Positions 7,855 through 15,845 of a stretch of DNA of 38,217 nt are shown here, in pieces; within the stretch, counting starts at the first letter, position 1; each line of letters starts with the position of its first letter. This stretch comes from TC-15 sp034437275 (GTDB lineage: Bacteria; Chloroflexota; Anaerolineae; Aggregatilineales; Aggregatilineaceae). The stretch lies in assembly GCA_034437275.1 (NCBI GenBank), contig DAOTUD010000035.1, positions 1-38,217 on the forward strand, given 5' to 3'. Under the pieces are notes generated by a model. That model saw only the letters and a list, made by a program, of their open reading frames with translations, did not search any database and was not told where the DNA came from. The translations under genes and the position numbers were made by a program.

Positions 7855-8669
7855 CTGACCAACCCAATCTGTTCGACCTGACCGGCAAAACGGCGGTCGT
7901 CACCGGGGGCTGTGGCGTGCTGTGTTTCGCCATCGCCCGCTTCCTGGCCGAGCGTGGCGCGCATGTCGCGCTGCTGGACCGGCTGCGCGAGCGCGGGCAG
8001 GAGTGCGCCGAGGAGATCGGTGAGCGCGCCTACTCTGTTTACGGCGACGTGCTGGACGTGGACGTGCTGCGCACGGCGGCCCGCCAGATCGACGACTGGT
8101 TCGGCCCGCCGGATATCCTGGTCAACTGTGCCGGGGGCAACAAGACCGACGCGACTACCGCGCCCGATCTCTCGTTCTTCGACCTGCCGCCAGAGGCGAT
8201 GCAGTGGGTCTTTAACCTCAACTTCCTGGGGACGGTTCTGCCGTCGCAGGTCTTCGGGCAGCACATGGCCGCGCAAGGCCAGGGCGTGATCCTCAACGTG
8301 TCGTCGATGAGCGCCTTCCGCCCGCTGACGCGCGTCGCGGCCTACAGCGCCGCCAAAGCCGCCGTGAGCAACTTCACGCAGTGGCTGGCGGTGCACATGG
8401 CGCAGGAGTACGGGCCTGGTGTGCGCGTGAACGCCATCGCGCCTGGCTTTTTCCTCACCACGCAGAACCGCTTTTTGCTGATCGACGAAGACACCGGCCA
8501 GCACACGCCGCGCGGCCAGCAGATTCTCGACCATACCCCGGCGGGCCGCTTCGGCGTGCCGGAGGATCTGCTGGGCACGGTGCTGTGGCTGGTCGCGCCC
8601 GCCTCGGATTTCGTGACCGGCGTGGTTGTGCCGGTCGATGGCGGGTTTAGCGCCTATTCAGGAGTGTGA
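7851..8669 (+). CDS. SDR oxidoreductase, probable D-mannonate oxidoreductase (fructuronate reductase) type
   Basis: A classical short-chain dehydrogenase of 272 residues. Near the N-terminus are NLFDLTGKTAVVTGG and a Cys-containing nucleotide loop (CGVLC). NCAGGNK lies in the middle, and the catalytic Ser (NVSSMSAF) and Tyr-x3-Lys (YSAAK) are present. The C-terminus GGFSAYSGV closely resembles the SDR form of mannonate oxidoreductase (UxuB/YjmF type), which interconverts D-fructuronate and D-mannonate with NAD(P)H. Gluconate 5-dehydrogenase is the main alternative. It sits between a LacI regulator (4-bp overlap) and a LarA-family gene (3-bp gap), which supports a role in sugar-acid catabolism. 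Family call strong; exact substrate inferred. Confidence 0.8.
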   Translation: MTDQPNLFDLTGKTAVVTGGCGVLCFAIARFLAERGAHVALLDRLRERGQECAEEIGERAYSVYGDVLDVDVLRTAARQIDDWFGPPDILVNCAGGNKTDATTAPDLSFFDLPPEAMQWVFNLNFLGTVLPSQVFGQHMAAQGQGVILNVSSMSAFRPLTRVAAYSAAKAAVSNFTQWLAVHMAQEYGPGVRVNAIAPGFFLTTQNRFLLIDEDTGQHTPRGQQILDHTPAGRFGVPEDLLGTVLWLVAPASDFVTGVVVPVDGGFSAYSGV

Positions 8670-8672
8670 GCC

Positions 8673-9935
8673 ATGTTATATGCCGAAGCCGCTGCCCCCG
8701 CGGGCACACTGTCCGACGATGTGGTGCGTGACGTGATCACGCGCGGGCTGGAAGGACGCTTCACCGGCGAGCATGTGCTGGTGCTGATCCCGGACCATAC
8801 GCGCACGCTGCCGATGCCGCAGTTGTTCCGCCTGCTGAACGAGACGCTGCACGACGCCCGGCGGCTCGACTTTATGGTCGCGCTGGGCACGCACCTGCCG
8901 CTGAGCGAGGATGCGCTGTGCGATCTGGTCGGCATCACGCCGGACGAACGCGCCACCACCTACCGCGATGTCATCCTGCGCAACCACGCCTGGGACGACC
9001 CCAACACACTGACGACAATTGGCACGCTCACGCAGGCCCAGGTGCAGACGTTCGCTGGGGACCAGTGGCACCCGTCGCTGGGCGGGGATGTGCCGGTGCG
9101 CATCAACCGCGCCGCGCTGGAATGTGACCACATCCTGATCGTGGGACCGACCTTCCCGCACGAGGTGGTCGGTTTTTCCGGCGGGGCGAAGTACCTGTTC
9201 CCCGGCATTTCCGGCCCGGCGATGATCAACGTCACGCATTGGCTGGGCGCGCTGATCACGGTGCTGGGCATCATCGGCATCGAGGACACGCCCGTGCGCC
9301 GCATGATCCACGCGGCGGCGGACCTGGTCACGACGCCGGTCACGCTGGCCGGGCTGGTCGTCGAGGGCGACGGGCTGGCCGGGGTGTTCATCGGGCCGCA
9401 CCGCGACGCGCATCACGCCGCATCGGTGCTGTCGTCGCAGCGCCACATCATCTGGCTGGATGCGCCCGTGCGGCGCGTGCTGTCCCACGCCCCGCCGATG
9501 TACGAAGAACTGTGGACCGCCGCCAAAGCGATGTACAAGCTCGATCCGGGCATCGCCGACGGCGGCGAGGTGATCGTCCATGCGCCGCACCTGCGCGCGG
9601 TGAGCGCGGTGCACGGGCAGCACATCCGGCGGGTGGGCTACCACGTGCGCGATTATTTCCTCAAACAATGGGACCGCTTCAAGGATGTGCCGCTGGGCGT
9701 ATTGGCGCACAGCACGCACTTCAAGGGATCGGGCCGCTACGAAAACGGCGTCGAGACGCCGCGCATCCAGGTGACGCTCGCCAGCCAGATTCCGCCGGAC
9801 GAGTGCCGCACGCTGAACCTGGGCTATCGTGACCCGGCCAGCATCGACCTGGACGCATGGCAGGCCCGTGACGATGTATTGGTGGTTCCCAAAGCAGGTG
9901 AATATTTGTACAGGGTGAAAGGTGAAAAATCATGA
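8673..9935 (+). CDS. LarA-family nickel-dependent racemase/epimerase homolog
   Basis: A 420-residue member of the LarA (DUF2088) superfamily, whose enzymes use a nickel-pincer nucleotide to racemise or epimerise 2-hydroxyacids by hydride transfer. Visible family motifs are ALGTHLPLS (residues 70-78), RNHAWDD with His105, and PHEVVGFSGGAK with His163 and Lys173. The His-to-Lys spacing of 10 equals that of His174/Lys184 in characterised lactate racemase. Known members act on lactate, malate, hydroxyglutarate, phenyllactate and, for GntE, C2 of gluconate. Between a mannonate-type SDR and 6-phosphogluconate dehydrogenase, a mannonate/gluconate 2-epimerase role is attractive but inferred. The cofactor genes larB, larC and larE are not in this window. 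Its stop overlaps gnd by 4 bp. Confidence 0.8.
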   Translation: MLYAEAAAPAGTLSDDVVRDVITRGLEGRFTGEHVLVLIPDHTRTLPMPQLFRLLNETLHDARRLDFMVALGTHLPLSEDALCDLVGITPDERATTYRDVILRNHAWDDPNTLTTIGTLTQAQVQTFAGDQWHPSLGGDVPVRINRAALECDHILIVGPTFPHEVVGFSGGAKYLFPGISGPAMINVTHWLGALITVLGIIGIEDTPVRRMIHAAADLVTTPVTLAGLVVEGDGLAGVFIGPHRDAHHAASVLSSQRHIIWLDAPVRRVLSHAPPMYEELWTAAKAMYKLDPGIADGGEVIVHAPHLRAVSAVHGQHIRRVGYHVRDYFLKQWDRFKDVPLGVLAHSTHFKGSGRYENGVETPRIQVTLASQIPPDECRTLNLGYRDPASIDLDAWQARDDVLVVPKAGEYLYRVKGEKS

Positions 9936-11332
9936 CGACGTATCAGTATGGCATGGTAGGGCTGGGCGTGATGGGCGCGAATCTGGCGCGCAACCTCGCC
10001 AGCCAGGGCTACAGCGTGGCCGGGTACGACCTGGACGCCGGCAAACGCGCCGCCTTTGATGAGTATAACGGCGACGACCTCGCCAGCTTCCCGGATGTGG
10101 CGGGCTTTCTGGACGCGCTGGAGACGCCGCGCCGCGTGATCCTGCTCGTGCCGTCGGGAGTAGTGGACGACGCCATCGCCGACCTCAAGCCGCACCTGGA
10201 CCGGGGCGATCTGCTGATCGACCTGGGCAACAGCTTCTTCCACGACACCGAACGGCGCAGCGTCGAACTGGAAAAGGACGGGCTGCTGTTCATCGGCAGC
10301 GGCGTCTCCGGCGGCGAGAAGGGCGCGCTGCGCGGCCCGGCGATCATGCCCGGCGGCCAGCCGGAAGCCTACGCGCTGATCCGCGACGCATTCGAGGCCA
10401 TTGCCGCCAAAGTGAACGGCGATCCGTGCGTGACGTACATCGGACCGCGCGGGGCCGGGCACTACGTGAAGATGGTCCACAACGGCATCGAGTACGGCAT
10501 CATGCAGGTCATCGCCGAAGCATACGACGTGCTCAAGCGGGTGGCCGGGGCGACCGCCGACGAATTGCACGACGCCTTCCGCGCGTGGAACGCCGCCGAA
10601 CTCGATTCCTACCTGATCGAGATCACCGGTGAGATTTTCGGCACGCAGGACCCGGACACCGGCCAGCCGATTGTCGACGTGATCCTCGACGAGGCCAAGC
10701 AGAAGGGCACCGGCAAGTGGACCAGCCAGAACGCGCTCGACCTGGGCGTGCCCACGCACACCATCAACGCTGCCGTCGAGGCGCGCATCATCTCCGGGCT
10801 GAAGGAGGAGCGCGTACAGGCTGAGGACGTGTTCAGCGGGCCGCAAGCCAGCTTCAGCGGGGATCGCGTGGCGCTGTTCGAGCAGGTGCGCGGCGCGCTG
10901 TACGCCTCGATGCTGGCGGCCTACGCGCAGGGCATCGCGCTGCTGCAGGCGGCCAGCCGGGAGTACAACTACGACCTGGACATCGAAGCCATCGCGCGCA
11001 TCTGGCGCGGCGGGTGCATCATCCGCGCGGCACTGCTGGAAGACATCCGGCAGGTGTACCGCGCCGACCCGGACCTGTCGAACATGCTGCTGGCCGCGCC
11101 GTTCCGCAGCGCCATCGCGGAGCGACAGGCGATGTGGCGGGCGGTGGTGCAGCTTGGGGTGGCGCACGGCGTCCCGGTGCCGGGCATGGCCTCGGCGTTG
11201 GCCTACTTCGACGCCTATCGCAGCGCGCGCCTGCCGGCCAACCTGACGCAGGCCCAGCGCGATTTCTTCGGCTCGCACACCTACCGCCGCCTGGACAAGG
11301 ACGGCAGTTTCCACACCGAATGGGAAGGGTAA
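9932..11332 (+). CDS. gnd: 6-phosphogluconate dehydrogenase, decarboxylating
   Basis: Oxidises 6-phosphogluconate to ribulose-5-phosphate and CO2. The 466-residue length is that of the long, dimeric form. The N-terminal Rossmann motif is GLGVMGANLARNLA; the substrate and catalytic segments are VSGGEKGALRGPAIMPGG, GAGHYVKMVHNGIEYGIMQ and KGTGKWTSQNAL. The catalytic Lys in YVKMVHN and a Glu in the first loop are present. It overlaps the LarA-family gene by 4 bp (ATGA) and is followed after 4 bp by the phosphofructokinase gene, so the four enzymes are probably translated from one mRNA. This implies that the pathway passes through gluconate 6-phosphate, although no gluconate kinase gene is seen here. 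Confidence 0.93.
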   Translation: MTTYQYGMVGLGVMGANLARNLASQGYSVAGYDLDAGKRAAFDEYNGDDLASFPDVAGFLDALETPRRVILLVPSGVVDDAIADLKPHLDRGDLLIDLGNSFFHDTERRSVELEKDGLLFIGSGVSGGEKGALRGPAIMPGGQPEAYALIRDAFEAIAAKVNGDPCVTYIGPRGAGHYVKMVHNGIEYGIMQVIAEAYDVLKRVAGATADELHDAFRAWNAAELDSYLIEITGEIFGTQDPDTGQPIVDVILDEAKQKGTGKWTSQNALDLGVPTHTINAAVEARIISGLKEERVQAEDVFSGPQASFSGDRVALFEQVRGALYASMLAAYAQGIALLQAASREYNYDLDIEAIARIWRGGCIIRAALLEDIRQVYRADPDLSNMLLAAPFRSAIAERQAMWRAVVQLGVAHGVPVPGMASALAYFDAYRSARLPANLTQAQRDFFGSHTYRRLDKDGSFHTEWEG

Positions 11333-11336
11333 CACC

Positions 11337-12629
11337 ATGACCAGACCACATAACGTGATCGTCGCCCAGTCGGGCGGCCCCACCCCCGTGATCAACAATT
11401 CGCTGCGCGGCGTGGTCGAAGCCTGCCGCGATCACCCGGACGTGTTCGGCACGGTGTACGGCGGCTGGCACGGCATCGAGGGCGTGCTCAAGGAAGAACT
11501 GCTCGACCTCTCCGCGCAGGACCCCGACGAGATCGCGCTGCTGCGCACCACGCCCGCCGCCGGGGCGATTGGCACCTGCCGCTACAAGCTCAAGGGCCAC
11601 CAGCAGGAGGACTTCGAGCGCGTGCTGGCGGTCATGCAGGCGCATGACGTCGGCTATTTCTTCTACATCGGCGGCAACGACTCGATGGACACCGCGCACA
11701 AGGTCGCCCAACTCGCCGCCGAGCGCGGCCTGGACCTGGTGGCGGTCGGCGTGCCCAAGACCATCGACAACGACGTTGGCGACACCGCGTTCGAGCTGAT
11801 CGACCACACGCCCGGCTACGGCAGCGTGGCGCGCTACTGGGCGCTGAATGTGCAGAACGCGCTCCAGGAGAACGCCGGCTCCTGCCCCGCCGACCCGGTG
11901 CTGGTCATCCAGGCGATGGGCCGCCGGATTGGGTTCATCCCCGCCGCCGCGCGCCTCGCCGACCCGGACCGCGCGCTGCCGCTGGTGATCGTGCTGGCCG
12001 AGGCCGGGTTGTCCCTGCCCGAACTGGCCGACCGGGTCAACGACACGCTGAAGGACCACGGCCACGCGGTCGTGTTGGTCAGCGAAGGGTTCGACGTGGG
12101 CGAGATCGGCGCGCGCCGGGATTCGTTCGGCCACACCGAGTTTGGGGCCAGCGCGGTGCAGGTTGGGCAGGCCGTGATCAACTACCTGAACCACACCGGG
12201 CTGCCGGTGGCCGGATCAGCGCGGACCAACATCCCCGGCACCGACCAGCGCCACAACATGATCTACGCCTCGACGGTCGACCTGGACGAGGCGTATCTGG
12301 TGGGGCGGAAGGCGGTCGAACTGGCCGCCGCGGGCGAGAACGGGTACATGGCCACCATCCTGCGCCAGCCGGGCGCGATCTATCATGTGAAGTTCGACCA
12401 GGTGCCGCTGGAAAAGGTCGCCAACTCGGAGCGCACCTTCCCGGCGGACTGGATCGCCGGCAGCCGCGTCGACGTGACGGACGACTTCGTGCGCTACGCC
12501 CGCCCGCTGATCGGCAGCGAGTGGCCCGCCATCCCGGTCGTGAACGGCCTCCAGCGCTTCGCCCGGCTGGAAAAGACGTTCGCCGCCCAGCAGCTTCCCG
12601 CCTACATGCCGCAGAATTATCGCGGCTAG
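11337..12629 (+). CDS. PPi-dependent phosphofructokinase (group with GGND/PKTIDND)
   Basis: A 430-residue member of the PFK-A superfamily. The N-terminal motif is IVAQSGGPTPVINNS, the nucleotide/phosphate loop is IGGNDSMDTAHK, and the catalytic motif is VPKTIDNDVG. The Lys in PKTIDND and the Asp in GGND are the usual marks of pyrophosphate-dependent enzymes, where ATP-dependent ones have PGTIDND and GGDGS. The expected reaction is reversible fructose-6-phosphate phosphorylation with PPi in the cytoplasm. As the last gene of the LacI-controlled operon it would link pentose-phosphate products back to glycolysis. Use of another sugar phosphate cannot be excluded. No terminator with a T-run follows; a C-rich repeat core lies 70 bp downstream. 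Confidence 0.87.
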   Translation: MTRPHNVIVAQSGGPTPVINNSLRGVVEACRDHPDVFGTVYGGWHGIEGVLKEELLDLSAQDPDEIALLRTTPAAGAIGTCRYKLKGHQQEDFERVLAVMQAHDVGYFFYIGGNDSMDTAHKVAQLAAERGLDLVAVGVPKTIDNDVGDTAFELIDHTPGYGSVARYWALNVQNALQENAGSCPADPVLVIQAMGRRIGFIPAAARLADPDRALPLVIVLAEAGLSLPELADRVNDTLKDHGHAVVLVSEGFDVGEIGARRDSFGHTEFGASAVQVGQAVINYLNHTGLPVAGSARTNIPGTDQRHNMIYASTVDLDEAYLVGRKAVELAAAGENGYMATILRQPGAIYHVKFDQVPLEKVANSERTFPADWIAGSRVDVTDDFVRYARPLIGSEWPAIPVVNGLQRFARLEKTFAAQQLPAYMPQNYRG

Positions 12630-12698
12630 GCCCTGCGCCTTAATCTCCGACCCTCAGCAGTGGGCGAGAAAGGGACGTATGCGCGTTTTCGCTGCTTG

Positions 12699-12779
12699 TT
12701 TACCCCTCCCCGCGCGCGGAAATTGGCCAGGATCGAAAGTCCCTCTCCGTTTACGGGGAGGGATTTAGGGAGGGGTAAA
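12699..12779. repeat. Core-only copy of C-rich inverted repeat (family A core)
   Basis: Bounded by TTTACCCCTCC and its reverse complement GGAGGGGTAAA. Inside it carries the hairpin CCCTCTCCGTTTACGGGGAG (start at 12740) that also occurs in the larger copies at 13757, 13915 and 35991. This copy lacks the outer GTTATG termini. The rest of 12630-12862 holds no gene. Confidence 0.7.
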
Positions 12780-12862
12780 GCGGCATCAGTTCGTGGATTT
12801 GGCGCACAGTGAGAGATACAAATAAACCGTTTCGCTGGTATCAGTAAGGAGAAAACACCCCC

Positions 12863-13756
12863 ATGTCCGACCTAACACAACCTCTACGCGACCTGGAACC
12901 GCAGCACGAGTTTTTCGTCGGCATCGATTCCGACGGCTGCGCCTTCGACACGATGGAAGTCAAGCACAAGGAGTGCTTCGCGCCCAACACGATCAAATAC
13001 TGGAACCTGCAGCCCGTCTCGAAATACGCCCGCGAAGCCGCCGAATTCGTCAACCTGTATTCGCGCTGGCGCGGGATCAACCGCTGGCCCGCGCTGGTGA
13101 TGGTCTTCGACCTGCTGCGCGAGCGCGCGGAGGTCCAGCGCCGCAGCGTCGATATTCCGCAGGCGGACGCGCTGCGCGCCTTCATCGAGCAGGACAAATA
13201 CCCGCACTCCAACGACGGGCTGAAAGCCTACATGGAAGAACACCCCGGCGACCCGGTCTTGCAGCGCGGCTGGGAGTGGACCACCGCCGTGAACGCCACC
13301 GTCGCCGATATGGTGCACGGGGTGCCGCCGTTCCCCTACGTGCGCGAGAGCCTGGACGCGATGCGAGGCCAGGCCGACATGATCGTCGTCTCGGCGACGC
13401 CCTGCGCCGCGCTCGAAAAAGAGTGGAACGAGCACGACATCGCGCCGTACGTCAGCGTGATCGCCGGGCAGGAGATGGGCAAGAAAAGCCAGCATCTCGA
13501 ACTGGCCGCCGCCGGACGTTATGCGCCGGACCACATCCTGATGATCGGCGACGCGCCCGGCGATATGCGCGCGGCCCGGTCGGTCAACGCGCTGTTTTAC
13601 CCGATCAATCCCGGCGACGAGGAACGCTCGTGGCAGCGCTTCTACGAGGAAGCGCTGGATCGCTTTTTCGCGGGGACCTATGCCGGGGACTACGAAGCGC
13701 AGTTGATCGCCGAATTCGACCGCTACCTGCCGGAAGTGCCGCCCTGGAAGCGCTAG
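12863..13756 (+). CDS. HAD-superfamily hydrolase
   Basis: A 297-residue haloacid-dehalogenase-fold phosphatase. Motif I is GIDSDGC with the nucleophile Asp22 and Asp24; motif II is VVSATP; the motif III lysine is in MGKKSQ; motif IV is IGDAPGD. A long insertion between motif I and II (about residues 30-150, many aromatic residues) would form the cap that selects the substrate. The substrate is unknown; a sugar phosphate or phosphoglycolate-like compound is plausible beside the sugar-acid operon. TAAGGAG (12845-12851) lies 11 bp before the ATG. The stop TAG is the CTAG at which a MITE-like element begins (13753-13756). Confidence 0.8.
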   Translation: MSDLTQPLRDLEPQHEFFVGIDSDGCAFDTMEVKHKECFAPNTIKYWNLQPVSKYAREAAEFVNLYSRWRGINRWPALVMVFDLLRERAEVQRRSVDIPQADALRAFIEQDKYPHSNDGLKAYMEEHPGDPVLQRGWEWTTAVNATVADMVHGVPPFPYVRESLDAMRGQADMIVVSATPCAALEKEWNEHDIAPYVSVIAGQEMGKKSQHLELAAAGRYAPDHILMIGDAPGDMRAARSVNALFYPINPGDEERSWQRFYEEALDRFFAGTYAGDYEAQLIAEFDRYLPEVPPWKR

Positions 13757-13906
13757 CGGCTGTTATGCTAGTTTTACCCCTATCCCCCGACCCCTTTCCC
13801 CGCACGCGGAGAAAGGGGGAGGCGCAAGTCCCTCTCCGTTTACGGGGAGGGATTTAGGGAGGGGTAAACCATCGACACACGCGCCAGGATATCTAGCATA
13901 ACCCCC
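13757..13906. mobile_element. MITE-like element, family A, copy 1
   Basis: A 150-bp non-coding element with inner terminal repeats GTTATGCTAG (13762-13771) and CTAGCATAAC (13893-13902). It is flanked by CTAG (13753-13756, the stop codon of the HAD gene) and CTAA (13907-13910), which fit a degenerate YTAR target duplication. It contains two strong C/G hairpins. No transposase is encoded. The 3' half is nearly identical to the copy at 33308-33447. Confidence 0.75.
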
Positions 13907-13914
13907 CTAATTAG

Positions 13915-14066
13915 AGGCTGTTATGCTAGTTTTACCCCTCCCCCTTTCCCCGCGCGCGGAGAGGGGGAAACAAACCGGGACCCAAAGTCCCTCTCCGTTT
14001 ACGGGGAGGGGTAAAACTTACGGAAAAAAACCACTGTAAGCAGCCTGCGTAAGTTCATAACACGCT
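13915..14066. mobile_element. MITE-like element, family A, copy 2 (hybrid ends)
   Basis: Begins TTAG then AGGCTGTTATGCTAG and ends CATAACACGCT then CTAG (14067-14070). The left end matches copies 1 and 3. The right 60 bp match, inverted, the left end of the copy at 35991 (start GTTATGAACTTACGCAGG). It therefore combines the two end types. It directly follows copy 1 with CTAATTAG between them. The long gap 13757-14218 is otherwise empty of genes. Confidence 0.7.
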
Positions 14067-14218
14067 CTAGGCTCACCGGGCAAGCGTCATTGTGCGGCGT
14101 GCAGGGGGGAGATTGTGCTGCGTTTGCCCGGAGTAACCTACCCGTCGATGCCGACATTCCGCCAAAATCTGGTAGAGTAGGAGAGTATCGTAACTACCAG
14201 GCAAGGAGGGATTTCCGG

Positions 14219-15106
14219 ATGGCACGTGTCGGATATATCGGACTGGGACTGATGGGCGCGCCAATGGCCCGTAACTTGATGCAGGCCGGGCACACGCTCA
14301 TCGCACACAATCGCAGCCGCGCCATTGTCGACGAACTGGCCGGGGAAGGCGCAATCCCCGCGACTTCCCCGCGCGAGGTGGCTGAACAGAGCGACTTCGT
14401 CTTCACCAACCTGCCAGATTCGCCGGATGTCGAGCTGGTCGCGCTGGGGCTGGATGGCATCATCGAGGGGACGCACGAGGGCCTGATCACCATTGACAAC
14501 AGCACCATCAAGCCGGAAACCGCGCGCCACATCGCCGCGGAATTCGAGCAGGTCGGGGTGCAGGCGCTCGATGCGCCGGTCAGCGGCGGCGACATCGGGG
14601 CCAAAGCCGGCACGCTGAGCATCATGGTCGGCGGCCCGCGCGACGCCTTCGACCGGGCGCTGCCGCTGTTCGAGGTGCTGGGCCAGACCATCACCTGGGT
14701 CGGCGCAAGCGGGGCCGGGCAGATCGCCAAGGTCGCCAACCAGATCGTAGTGGCTGGGACGATGGTCGCCATGAACGAGGCGCTGGTCATGGCGCAGAAG
14801 ACCGGCGTCGACCCGGCGCGCGTGGTGCAGGCCATCAGCCGGGGCGCGGCCCAGTGTTGGGCGCTGGACAACAAGCCGCCCAAGCTGTTCAAGCGCGACC
14901 TTGCGCCGGGCTTCAAGGCCCACATGCAGGCCAAAGACCTCAAGATCGTAATCGACACCGGACGCACCTATCATGTGCCGCTGCCACTGACCGCCGTCGC
15001 GCACCAACTGTACGAGGCGATGGTCAGCATGGGCAACGGCGACCTGGACAACAGCGCCGTGATCACTGTGCTGGAGGCGTTGGCCGATGTGCAGGTGGGG
15101 GGCTGA
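14219..15106 (+). CDS. NAD(P)-dependent 3-hydroxyacid dehydrogenase, tartronate semialdehyde reductase type
   Basis: A 295-residue beta-hydroxyacid dehydrogenase. The cofactor motif at the N-terminus is GYIGLGLMGAPMARNL, the substrate-binding motif is DAPVSGGDIGAK, and the catalytic Lys is in GAGQIAKVANQ. The C-terminal FKRDLAPGFKAHMQAKDLK is typical of tartronate semialdehyde reductases (GarR/GlxR) and 3-hydroxyisobutyrate dehydrogenases. The reaction would be reduction of tartronate semialdehyde to glycerate, or a relative of it. A role in sugar-acid or glyoxylate breakdown would fit the operon upstream. The ATG at 14219 is chosen for the strong AAGGAGG at 14203-14209; the longer frame from 14090 has no RBS and non-homologous residues. 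Confidence 0.85.
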   Translation: MARVGYIGLGLMGAPMARNLMQAGHTLIAHNRSRAIVDELAGEGAIPATSPREVAEQSDFVFTNLPDSPDVELVALGLDGIIEGTHEGLITIDNSTIKPETARHIAAEFEQVGVQALDAPVSGGDIGAKAGTLSIMVGGPRDAFDRALPLFEVLGQTITWVGASGAGQIAKVANQIVVAGTMVAMNEALVMAQKTGVDPARVVQAISRGAAQCWALDNKPPKLFKRDLAPGFKAHMQAKDLKIVIDTGRTYHVPLPLTAVAHQLYEAMVSMGNGDLDNSAVITVLEALADVQVGG

Positions 15107-15188
15107 GATATAGCCAGGGGACGATGTAAGATTGGGGGCCAGGCTGCGGTATTACAAGTACAGGAATGCAGCGGTGCAAGGCATAAGC

Positions 15189-15217
15189 TTGAATTGTGGG
15201 AGCATTAAGGATATATT
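15189..15217 (+). promoter_or_regulatory. Promoter of sigma/anti-sigma pair
   Basis: TTGAAT (15189-15194), a 17-bp spacer, and TATATT (15212-15217), in a locally AT-rich stretch 52 bp before the sigma factor ATG. This looks like a housekeeping promoter; I do not see a second motif suggesting ECF autoregulation. Confidence 0.6.
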
Positions 15218-15268
15218 AAATATATCGCCCGCCGATCCATTTAAGACGAGCAGCCCGCTTTTCAACTT

Positions 15269-15838
15269 ATGACCGATGCTTCCGAACGTTCGTTGATCCA
15301 ACGTGCCCAGCAGGGCGACCCGGACGCTGTCGCCGCGTTATACCGGCGGCATGTGGACGCGATCACGCGCTACATCGGCTACCGGGTATCAAATGAGGCC
15401 CTCATCGAGGATTTGACCTCTGAGGTGTTCCTGCGGATGGTGGAAGGATTATCGACCTATCGCATTACCGGCGCACCGTTCGAGTCCTGGCTCTACCGGA
15501 TCGCTGCTGCGCGCATCGCCGACCATTACCGGGCGCGGAAAAAGGTTGACCTGACGGAACTGACGGATGTGCTCAGCAGCGGCGAAGCCCCGCTGGAACT
15601 GACGCTCCAACAGCGCCAGGAAGTGCAGGAACTGCGCACCGCCTTAGGCCAGCTTAGTACTGACCAGCAGACGATCCTGATCCTGCGCTTTGTCGAACGG
15701 AGAAGCCACGACGAAGTGGCCCGGATTATGGGCAAAAATGCGGCGGCCATCGCCACCGCCCAACACCGTGCCTTGAAGCGGTTGGCCGAAATTCTTGGCA
15801 CTGAAAAGACCGATCGTCATTATCTGCGGGGGCAGTAG
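15269..15838 (+). CDS. ECF-type RNA polymerase sigma factor
   Basis: A 189-residue sigma-70 family protein. Region 2 (about residues 10-90) has LYRRHVDAITRYIGYRV, the conserved EDLTSEVFLRM and FESWLYRIA. Region 4 (about 120-175) has LSTDQQTILILRFVERRSHDEVARIM followed by the recognition helix, summarised here as residues 127-165. There is no region 1 or 3, as in ECF factors. It directs transcription of an unknown regulon in response to a signal held by the next gene product, which starts 7 bp downstream and is a probable membrane anti-sigma factor. DNA target not identifiable from this window. Confidence 0.9.
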   Translation: MTDASERSLIQRAQQGDPDAVAALYRRHVDAITRYIGYRVSNEALIEDLTSEVFLRMVEGLSTYRITGAPFESWLYRIAAARIADHYRARKKVDLTELTDVLSSGEAPLELTLQQRQEVQELRTALGQLSTDQQTILILRFVERRSHDEVARIMGKNAAAIATAQHRALKRLAEILGTEKTDRHYLRGQ

Positions 15839-15845
15839 ACCGAAT

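Noticed and set aside
9824..11398. 524-residue minus-strand open frame over larA and gnd
   Set aside because: Mirror of strongly conserved plus-strand genes in GC-rich DNA; the translation is Arg/His/Val-rich low-complexity without family motifs.
13754..13910. Rho-independent terminator after the HAD gene
   Set aside because: Strong hairpins are present but lack T-runs; they belong to the MITE-like element.
12630..14218. CRISPR-like array from the recurrent C-rich repeats
   Set aside because: Repeats are few, unevenly spaced, have inverted-repeat termini and no uniform spacers; no cas genes are present.
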